From assembly GCA_006384855.1 (NCBI GenBank), contig VCJN01002687.1, positions 1 to 64,000 on the forward strand: a DNA stretch of 64,000 nt, read 5' to 3'. The notes beneath the pieces are model-generated. The model had not been told where the DNA came from, ran no database searches, and saw nothing but the letters and a program-made list of their open reading frames with translations. This stretch comes from Tetraselmis striata (Eukaryota; Chlorophyta; Chlorodendrophyceae; Chlorodendrales; Chlorodendraceae). Made by a program: the position numbers and the translations under genes. This document shows positions 53,047 through 62,245 of this stretch, one piece after another. Positions within the stretch are counted from its first letter, which is position 1. The number at the start of each line of letters is the position of its first letter.

Positions 53047-55684
53047 CACAGGAGCAGCCTACCATGTGCAGGTGTAGTCCGGATGGCAGCACAGGTGAGG
53101 CACGTGGACGACTCCCGACCTGGGATGCTGGACCCCGGCGTGGAGTTGTGTAGGTGAATTCATCTTTAGAAATATCGAAACGCGGCGGCTGTAGGTAGAG
53201 AATGTCTGAAGGTACTTGTATGCTCCCATGACGATCACACATCCCGCAAGTCGCCACACCGGACGTCACACTGATTCACAATAAGAACAAGCTTTAACCC
53301 AATCAAACTGGCTTAACCCCAAACCGCGGCCACTTAGACCTAACCATCCGGCATCGAAATCCCATGAGCATGTTGTATATTGACGCCAAGGAGGCTAGGG
53401 GCCCTGCATCCCATCAACACAAAGTACACTCATTGTGCCATCGCTGGATATACCGGCGAGGAGGTGCGGTGTAGAACCACCAAGGGCCGCCGGCATGAGC
53501 CACGTTGAGACGGAACTCACCGGGAGACTCGGCTGCATACTTCCAAAGCAAACGCTACTCATAGCCCTCGCGACGACATGCCCCGCAGCGATGACTTGGC
53601 GGCAACGAGCCGCACCGAAACAACAGACAAGGCGAAAGCGCTGCACACACTCCCCCGAAGACGGCCAATCGCGGTGGACATGCTATACGAGGTGATGCAT
53701 CGGCAGCAGGTCGTTGCTTGCGCTCACCTGAAAAAGCAACGGCACGGGGCTCATCCCAATGTTGTGCATCAACGTTGCCCCATGTTGTACCACTGGCGCT
53801 GACAGTCACAGGGACTCTCACACACCTCAGTACATTGATCACGCTCTATATCCAGCAGATTCAGCCCAGTGCACCGACGACACATCTCTGCGACGCAACA
53901 AACACATCTTTGCCCGCAACCCCGATCCCAATTCCCCAAACAGGAATCAACGATGTGATTATAATAATGATGATACAACATCTTGAGGTATGTGTAAGGG
54001 ACGGGCATCGCGGGGTGTTGGCCGCCATCAATGATGAATAAGCAGATGGTCATGTGTCGCCGATAAAGGTGAGCGCGCTGTGTACGGTGTTTTATACATA
54101 TACAAAAACCTTTGGCCGTGGCAGCAAATCAAGGCAGCTTCGCCTTAGCGGGGTCACGACGCATCGGAACCCTAAAACCCATCGGAACCTTGAAAGTCCG
54201 TAACTCGATTTCAATTCGGGGCCGAACCTAGGAGTCCCACAGTCCATACATGTAATCCATGCATATTATGCAGCATCTGCCCTGATGATCTCCCGGCGGA
54301 CAGGAGCGCGCGCGTGTGGATGCTCGTGGTACCGGTACCGAGGCTGCGCACCGCCAACAGTCCGCTACCCAGTGCATTGCCCGCTTTCAGGCGATTTTGG
54401 CCCCGTGGTAAATCGAGAAATATCGAGAATGACGGAATACCCAAAAATAACAGTCTTATATCTTGCGGGTGCAGTAGGAAGCGGAAGCGGGAAGCCGCCT
54501 CCGCCGCGTGCTGGGAAACATGTTGTATATACCCCCCCCCCCCCCCCCGACCCCTGGCTCCGCTGACGACAAATAAGCACCATATTGCTTGGGCGACTGG
54601 CCTTCAGTGGGCTGCGCGCTTGGATTAGTGGGCCCCGTGAGGGCTCGCGCAGCCGGGCCGTAAGACAGGTGACCTGGTGCGCCCGGGAATGAAGTTGTAT
54701 AAGAAACTTCAAGTTTCAAACCGATGCTTGGGCGCCGAGGCTACAGCACACGGAGTACTTCCATGTGGAAGTACGTGATTTTGCGGAGGTCAATATGGAG
54801 TGCGCGTGAGCGATACGGCGACCTAGTATATCTACATACATTAAACATACATTATATACATACATACACTGATACAATATAGTATCGTATATATAAATTA
54901 TCGGCGCTGCCGAGACTCTCCGCCTGGTGTCGTGGCATTGTGGGCGCAAAGCCCGTGCTGGGCTATGCATGCTCACACGGACTGCACACACACATCCCGG
55001 TGCGGGTAATGGAGAGGGCATGCAGCAAGGACGGGGCAGCAGCTCCAGCATGACCACCTACATCCGCGCAATCCGCAACGCCATGCAGGGATTTGGCGCC
55101 CAGGACCGCTGGCGGAGGACAACAGTGACGGACCCTGCTGCGTGGGAGGAAGCAGCGAAGCCCTCCTGCGCGAGGACTCCACCAAAAGCCGAGGTAAAGA
55201 CCCAGCAGACGGAGTGATAATGCTAGGTAAATCCATACCGGTCATGTACTTAACAACCATCATATAGTGCAGGTTACATTGCCAAAACTGCCTCGACATC
55301 CATGCTTTCACTACTCCGACGCCCATCGTCCGTGATAATTTCTGGATATGACGTGTGTAATGACTGACTGACCGACTGACTCGAAGAGAAGCAGATGCTG
55401 TAATGGTGCCCTCAGCATCGCATCACTGCGCCCCTGTGGAAGGAAGGCTCCACAAGTCCGGCGTGAAACAACAGGATGTGGGATGCCATGGCGCGTTCGG
55501 AAGCGACAACGGCGCAGGCCGAATGCAGATTCTGGCCAGGGTGGGCGGATGGAATTGCATGCCTGCGCCCGGCACGAGGCTTGCAGCAAGCGCGATAGCG
55601 ACTACCTAATCTAGGCGAGGTGGGGAGATGCGGATGCGCGTGGGCATAGAGCCGGCGAGCATGGTGGGGGGGCGGGGAACGCGC
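53047..55684. other. Intergenic region without recognised gene
   Basis: Several short frames on both strands show no domain. A possible exon ending with donor GAG|GTAAAG near 55194 has no supporting neighbour. A poly-C run lies near 54532-54548. I see no RNA gene. Confidence 0.4.
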
Positions 55685-58600
55685 TCAGTAGACGCGCGCC
55701 TTGGGCGGGATGGTCTCGAACTCGTCCTTGTCGAGCGTGTCCATGTGCACGGGGCGGTAGCCGATGTCCACCTTGTCGATGCCGGGCTTGTCCGCGTTGT
55801 AGTAGCCGAGCGAGTGCTTCATCCACTCGCCGTCCAGGCGGTCCTTGAAGTCCTCGCGCGCGTGCGCGCCGCGGCTCTCCTTGCGCTGCTCCGCGCTGCG
55901 CATCGTGACGGCGGCGTTGATGAGCAGGTTCTCCAGCTCCAGCGCCTCCATCAGGTCGGTGTTCCACACCATGCTCGTGTCCTCCAGCTTGACCTTGTCC
56001 AGCTTGGACAGCGTCTCGTTGATGAGGCCCACGCCCTCAGCCAGGCTCTCCTGCGTGCGGAACACCGCCGCGTTGTTCTGCATCACCTTCTGCATCTCGC
56101 GCCGCACCGCGGCGGTGGGCTCGCTGCCGGCGGCGCCGCGGTGGCGCAGCGCGTCGATGCGCTCGATGCTCGCGGCGCCCGCGCCGGCGGGCAGCTCCGG
56201 GTGCGGCGTGCCGGGCTTGGTGAGCTCCTCCACGCGCTTGCCCACCGCGCGGCCAAAGACGACGATGTCAAGCAGCGAGTTGGCGCCCAGCCGGTTGGCG
56301 CCGTGCACGCTGGCGCAGGCCGCCTCGCCGGCGGCGAAGAGGCCGGGGACCACGGCGTCGGGGTTGCCAGGCGTCGGGCGCAGCACCTCGCCGTGGTAGT
56401 TGGTGGGGATGCCGCCCATGTTGTAGTGCACGGTGGGGATCACGGGGATCGGCTCCTTCGTCACGTCCACGCCCGCAAAGATGGCGGCCGTCTCGCTGAT
56501 GCCGGGCAGCCGCTGCGCGAGCAGCTCCGGCGGCAGGTGGTTCAGGTGCAGGTAGATGTGGTCCTTCTCGGGGCCCACGCCGCGCCCCTCGCGAATCTCC
56601 ATCGTCATGGAGCGGGACACCACGTCGCGCGACGCCAGGTCCTTGGCCGTGGGCGCGTAGCTGCGAGAGGCACCCACACACACAGGGACGGCCATGGGGG
56701 CAGAGGCGCCCGTCAGCCAGGGCGGCCCCGCACACGCCGCCACTCAACGAGCGTACGCAGGCACACGCAACCCATACACTGAACGGACACGCAGATACAC
56801 GCAACCCATACATTGAACGGACTGTCCCGGCGCATGGGGTCGGCTGGGGTTGATTGGCAGTCAGCTGTGCAGCGGTATCTGATCCGGCAACCGGCGCGGT
56901 GTTCGCAGGGGTATTCGTACAGCGCTCAAGCTAAATGCGGCTCTCCGCACTTTGCGGTCGGGGAGGGGATCACACACAGCATTTATAGTATCACACCAAC
57001 ATATATATCCCTCCGCCGGTTGGCGTCGGTACACAGCGCAGCGTATTCCTACACTAGCTATGGCATTGCACAGAAATGACGCCTTCCTACAAGATTACAC
57101 ATGTGCCGATTTATGTGTGGCAGACGCAGATCGTGGGTGCGATACATCACGCAAATGGACGCCATGCCCCACCCGGATGTTCCGCGCCCCTCTTGCTCTC
57201 ATTAGCAATGCATCATTGAGACAATGGGTGGGGACGCGAGAGAGATAGTGGTGGGTGGGTATTTGGGGGGAGGGGGGGGGGGGGGGGGGGGGGCAGGGGG
57301 CGCACCGCTCCATGAAGCGCTCGCCCTCGGCGTTGCGCAAGATGCCGCCCTCGCCGCGCGAGCCCTCCGTGATGAGGCAGCCCGCGCCGTAGATGCCGGT
57401 GGGGTGGAACTGCACAAACTCGAGGTCCTGCAGCGGCAGCCCCGCGCGCGCAGCCATACCGCCGCCGTCGCCGGTGCAGGTGTGCGCGCTGGTGGCGCTG
57501 AAGTACGCGCGGCCGTAGCCGCCGGTGGCGAGGATGGTGTGGTGCGCGCGGAAGCGGTGCAGCGTGCCGTCCTCCTGGCACAGCGCCATCACGCCGCGGC
57601 ATGCGCCGTCCTCGTCCATGATCAGGTCCAGCGCAAAGTACTCCACTGCGCAGACGATTGCGGGAGTGGGGCGGGGGGGGGGGGGGGGGGGGGAGGGGAG
57701 GGGGAAGAGGGGTCAGAGCTGTTCACTGAGGGAAGCGGCTGCGCGATATGGGACCGCGAACAAGGAAACCCACGGACTGTCGGGTCCGCGTGCATCCTCC
57801 ACTTGGGGATGCATCGCGCTTGCCCCTCTCCTTGCAAAGAAGCATCCACCACGGAATGCTCAGCTTAATGTGTCGACACAAGCAGGCTCCCCGGGCGCTG
57901 GCGACCCGAGCCGGTGGTGCGGTGTTTGATGTTGCGACGCCGCACCAGGGCAGGGAGGGCGGGATCCTGGCGGAGCGGGCCCCAAATAAAAGCCCGGCAA
58001 CCGCCGCCCGCACAGCCTGCTACCAGACTACCCGCTTCACCCAGTGTTCCTTGCGGCAGCGTATTGTACAGCAGTGCGAAGTGACATGACACACGTTCCA
58101 CTCCTCCGCTGCTCACTGAGTCGCAATCCCGGGCCGGCATCGGGGTGGGTTCAATTTACTACTTAACAGTATAGCCGCCGCTGGCGGGCGGATGGGGAGG
58201 GAGGGCGCTGTCCCATGGGGGAAGCCCCAGGGGGCAGGGGGGGGGCAGACGGGCTGGGCGGGTGAGATGGGGGCAGGGCAGGGCGGGGCGGGGCGCACCA
58301 AAAAAGTTGGTGTTGTGCTTCATGGCGGCACCGTAGAGGGTGTGCAGCATGGCGTGGCCGGTGCGATCCGCGGCGCATGCGCAACTGGGGGGGGGGGGGG
58401 GGGGGGGGGGTTCAGCGGGGAGGGATTGGTGCCCTGTAAGGGACTGTAGAGATAGAGAGTGAGAGATGGCGAGTGACAGGCAGAGAGCCAGGCTGCCCCC
58501 CCTCCCCTACAATCCCGGGGTAGAGGGCAAGAGCCTTTGCATTTCCAAGATTAAAAGAGGTGAAAGGATAAGAGCATGCGTAATGCGCTTGGCTTTTAGC

Positions 58601-59873
58601 AGGTTAAGATAAAGCTCATTGAAGAGCTTCATCTATGGTCAAAGACACCCCCGGACATGAAAGAGGGCGGCCGCCGCAATGCAACTCAAGGAAAGGGGGG
58701 GGGGGGGGGGGCTCACCGGTACGCCTGCCCGCCGCGGCCGTAGTCGAGGCTCTGGCCGCCAAAGGCGCGCTGATAGATCTTGCCGTCATCGGTGCGCGAG
58801 AAGGGCAGCCCGTAGTTCTCTAGCTCCACCACAGCGGCGGGCGCCTCGCGGCACATGTAGTGGATGGCGTCCTGGTCGCCCAGCCAGTCGGAGCCCTTGA
58901 TGGTGTCGTATGCGTGCCAGCGCCAGTCGTCCTCCGACATGTTCCCCAGTGCGGCGTTAATGCCGCCCTGCGCCGCCACGGTGTGCGAGCGCGTGGGAAA
59001 GAGCTTGGTGATGCAGCTGCACCAAGGGAAGGGCGGGGGGCGGGGGGGGGGGGGGGGGGGGGGGATCAGATGGGCTGTCTTCTTGCACTTTGCAAAGATG
59101 CTCACTACGCCCCGACCCCTCCTATCCCCCCACCCCTCCCCCCCTCCCCACCCTCCAGCCACATATGTGAACGCCAGTAGTCCCATCAGCATCAGCAGCC
59201 AGCACGTTCGGCGGCCTGTCCATACTCGACTGCCTTGTTGCGACGGCATCACTGCACCCGCGCTACGTTGTTTCCCGCGGCCGGCGAATAATTTCGTGAA
59301 AGCGTTCAGGATTAATCGTACGTTTCGCCGGTCAAATTAGAACTCCGATTAAGTTGTCGGTGCATATCCGCCGAGTGGAGCGTCTCGTAAATTTGGAATA
59401 AGTGAAGCGACTACTTTGTTGTTTTTAGGGTTGCGAAGCATTTCGTCGGTTTCGTGGCGGAGGAGCGGCATGCCGGAGAAGCCACGTCGTCTCCCGATGC
59501 CCCCGCGGCAGCCTCGTGACGACAGCGACAACGCTCGGCTATTACCAAGGCGTATTCCAGGCAAAACTGAAGCTCTGTGGAGAGCGCCGTTTGCAGATCA
59601 GACGCGAGCGGGGTCTGAACGGCGCCGGACCACTATCCGCGCCGGCGGGGCAGGTACAGGTACGGGTACGGGTACTCACGCAGCGGAGAGACCCGCCTCG
59701 GTGGCGCCCACAGTGGCGCGCAGGCCGGCGCCGCCGGCGCCCACCACCACCACGTCGTAAGTGTGGTCCACCACGGTGTAGCCTGCCGCGGCGGCGGCTT
59801 GAGCACTCAGCCCGCGTCGGCCGGAGGCAGCAGCGAGCGCTGAGGCGCCGCGGCGCAGCAGCTGGTGTGCCAT
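55685..59873 (-). CDS. SDHA: Succinate dehydrogenase flavoprotein subunit, mitochondrial
   Basis: This is the FAD-bearing catalytic subunit of complex II, which oxidises succinate to fumarate at the mitochondrial inner membrane. Minus-strand exons 59680-59873, 58717-59016, 58299-58384, 57306-57645 and 55685-56660 join in phase to 631 residues. The N-terminus [20 protein letters not shown] is a likely mitochondrial presequence. Visible motifs: FAD fold [13 protein letters not shown]; covalent-FAD His region [67 protein letters not shown] with catalytic Arg; [41 protein letters not shown]; and the C-terminal PPKARVY. All introns are GT-AG. Poly-C follows the donors of exons 2 and 4 directly and forms the pyrimidine tract before exon 3. 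The identification is certain. Confidence 0.97.
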
Positions 59874-60762
59874 CGCCAGAGCGCCGGTACTTAGGTGTTT
59901 CTTCGTCACGGAGATGACGCCACGTCGGCCGTCTCCGACAGCTGGAAGTAGCGAGGACGAGAAGCTCCCGGGAGGGGGGGCGGGAGGGGGGTGGAATGGA
60001 ACCGGGGAATGGAAGGTAGCAGCCCGTCCTGGGAGCAGCTGGGGTATTGCCGGGGGGGGCAGGGAACAGAGGTGAGGTTCCTCCACTCGCCGGAAAATAA
60101 TGGGGCTGAGAGTATTCCGCCGCGACGTCACCCGCACCTCATCGGTCGCCATCGTGGCTCCTCGCGCGCTACCCGGCCGCCCGCCCCGGCACCGACAGGA
60201 TGTGCCGCGCGTTGGAGGATTGGATTGATGGCCCGGGGGGGTTTAATATTTTTCACATCAATCCTTTTAGAATTCCGAGCATTTTTAAGGTGTCGCGGTT
60301 TACAACGGCAAATACCGAATACAAGACGAATTACATACGTCTCATAACAAACTATTACTTCCGTGAACCAAGTACCCGTAAGCCTGAACTCAAACATCCT
60401 GCCGCCATGTCGCGCCGTCGGCCCATCATTTTTTAACCCCCGGGCCAGGACTGGCAACAGTGAAACCCTTGCAGCGTCTCTGCTAAGGCGGCCGTTCCTA
60501 GGCAGCGATCCAATGACAGAAAACCCTCGGGCCTCGGGCAAATATGTTGTATATATACAACATTTTTTGTATATATACAACAGAAAGTATGGGCCTAGTA
60601 CTATGGGCAAAACTGGCATGATGACCACCAGGGCGTCAGGGGAGGTCCAGAGGGCCCAAAATAGGATACTTAAGTTGGTCCGGGACCTGTCGGGTCGGCT
60701 GATTGGGCAGTGCAAAGCGGCCACCATTCCCAACCCACCGGTTCGCCATGCGACAACCTATG
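59874..60762. other. SDHA upstream region
   Basis: It should include the SDHA promoter; no clear motif is seen. Near 60546-60580 two copies of the palindrome TTGTATATATACAA sit seven bases apart (first copy extended to GTTGTATATATACAAC at 60546-60561). Confidence 0.45.
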
Positions 60763-61017
60763 TTATACTCCATTTCCCTATAGCCATAATGTTCTGCTAT
60801 ACTAGCAGGTATAACCCCGCAAAGGTAGTACGACTACGCATCCGCGGAGTCGCTGTACATATTAGTATTGCGGGCGTAAATATTAGTAGTATAAGGCCGG
60901 AGACTGTTCTGGAATTCTCTAGAGTTCTCTGACATCAACTGATTGGCCATACTTTCTAAATCCTTCCGCTGCATCCTAAAGGGCCTAAAGAACAGGCTTA
61001 AGCTAGAGCCTAACACT

Positions 61018-61030
61018 TGGTTTCGGAGCT
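61018..61030 (+). other. Probable primer-binding site
   Basis: TGGTTTCGGAGCT lies two bases past a plausible LTR terminus (…TAACA). It resembles the TGGTATCAGAGC site complementary to the 3' end of initiator tRNA-Met, with two differences. The actual primer tRNA is not proven. Confidence 0.5.
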
Positions 61031-61054
61031 TAGACAGCGGTAAGCGACGTAAAG

Positions 61055-62215
61055 ATGGCTACACCAGGAGAGACGCCACCTGAGGACAGCGGAAGCTTTC
61101 CGGTAGCGGCCACTGCCGGCGAAGCACAGCCGATTCCGCTCGAAGGAGGTCAAGAGGGCACGCAACCGACCCTCGCAACCATGATGAGCATGCTTCAACG
61201 ACTAGCCGACCGAGTCGAGACTATGTCGACGGAGCAAGCGAAGATGCAAGATGTAGCGCAAACTACAACGGCGGCAATGGCGGAGATTCGCCGCTTGGAC
61301 GAGTACGTGCGACAAGGCTTCAGTCATTTCGACGACCGAGTGAACCGGAGCCGAGTTGCAGAGCAGCAGATGCGAGACCAACTTCGTTCTGCCCGGACCA
61401 GCGACATGCCTGGGCTCATGCCGAGCGATGTGAAACCAGCGAAGATCGAGAAGCTATCGACTACGAATATCGACGAGCTACGGAACTGGTTTCGTCATGC
61501 ACGGGGTTACCTGAAATATCACAACGTAAACCCGGAGGAACCTCGTAGCGTGTACTGGGCATCTGGCTATTTTCACGGACCCGTATCCAAGTGGTGGTAC
61601 GCGCAAGTGGCGAGTACGCACGACGAAATTGGCGGCGGTTTTACCGGTATTACGCACATGGAGGCGGCACTAATCACCGAATTCTGTGGACGTACACCGG
61701 CGAAGCAAGCTCGTATCAATCTGGATCGCGCGACACAGCGGACTACAGTACAGAAGTACGCGAATTATTTCCGCGAGCAACTACTGGAGTTACCACATCG
61801 TCACGAGGAAGATAATGTACATGACTTCCAGCGCGGACTGAAACCCCATATTCGAAAGGAAGTTGCCCTGAAAAACCCTAAGACCCTGGCAGAAGCTGTA
61901 CAGGCAGCTCTGGCTGTTGAAGCTGCGGAGCGGGAGACAGATGTGCACCGCGAGATCCGTCGCGAGCGCCTAAACATCATGGACGACGATGGCGACGACG
62001 ACGAGCAGTACTACAGCAGTGCTGAGGGTGAAGCTACAGAACAAGAAGACGACCTGTTGATGGCGCGGCGATTGACCGAGGAGGAGTTTGAGAGATTTAA
62101 GAAGGAAGGTCGCTGCTTTATCTGCAGGGCGAAAGGTCATGTTGCGTCCGCGTGCCCGAGCAAGAAGAAGAAGATTTCTGAATATCGACCCAGAAAGACC
62201 CGGCCGGGAAACTAA
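61055..62215 (+). CDS. gag: Gag polyprotein of the LTR retrotransposon
   Basis: The 386-residue frame has a Ty3-type capsid region (ELRNWFRHARGYLKYHNVNP, ASGYFHGPVSKWWYAQVAS, ALITEFCGRTPAKQARINLD, LLELPHRHEEDNVHDFQRGL) followed by a basic-acidic linker. A single CCHC zinc knuckle (CFICRAKGHVASAC, spacing C-X2-C-X4-H-X4-C) lies near residue 358, followed by a Lys-rich tail. An N-terminal coiled segment (TMMSMLQRLADRVETMSTEQ) precedes the capsid. The stop TAA at 62213 directly follows the frameshift heptamer. It forms virus-like particles and packages element RNA in this family. Confidence 0.9.
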   Translation: MATPGETPPEDSGSFPVAATAGEAQPIPLEGGQEGTQPTLATMMSMLQRLADRVETMSTEQAKMQDVAQTTTAAMAEIRRLDEYVRQGFSHFDDRVNRSRVAEQQMRDQLRSARTSDMPGLMPSDVKPAKIEKLSTTNIDELRNWFRHARGYLKYHNVNPEEPRSVYWASGYFHGPVSKWWYAQVASTHDEIGGGFTGITHMEAALITEFCGRTPAKQARINLDRATQRTTVQKYANYFREQLLELPHRHEEDNVHDFQRGLKPHIRKEVALKNPKTLAEAVQAALAVEAAERETDVHREIRRERLNIMDDDGDDDEQYYSSAEGEATEQEDDLLMARRLTEEEFERFKKEGRCFICRAKGHVASACPSKKKKISEYRPRKTRPGN

Positions 62216-62245
62216 GACGTGAGTCGGCCGCGCGCGGCGCGCGAC
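62206..62245 (+). promoter_or_regulatory. -1 ribosomal frameshift signal between gag and pol
   Basis: The slippery heptamer G GGA AAC (62206-62212) sits in the gag frame immediately before TAA (62213-62215). Pol is open in the -1 frame from this point, while the -1 frame upstream is closed by TGA at 62179. A GC-rich hairpin follows after ten bases: GTCG (62223-62226) pairs with CGAC (62242-62245), and the inner palindrome GCCGCGCGCGGC (62227-62238) forms the upper stem, with a three-base bulge. Heptamer, spacing and hairpin all fit known -1 sites. Confidence 0.85.

Noticed and set aside
55628-56782. 384-codon plus-strand frame
   Set aside because: Antisense shadow of SDHA exon 5 in a GC-rich sequence.
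60128-60733. 201-codon minus-strand frame upstream of SDHA
   Set aside because: No motif and no continuity with the SDHA reading frame; the presequence start at 59873 accounts for the protein.
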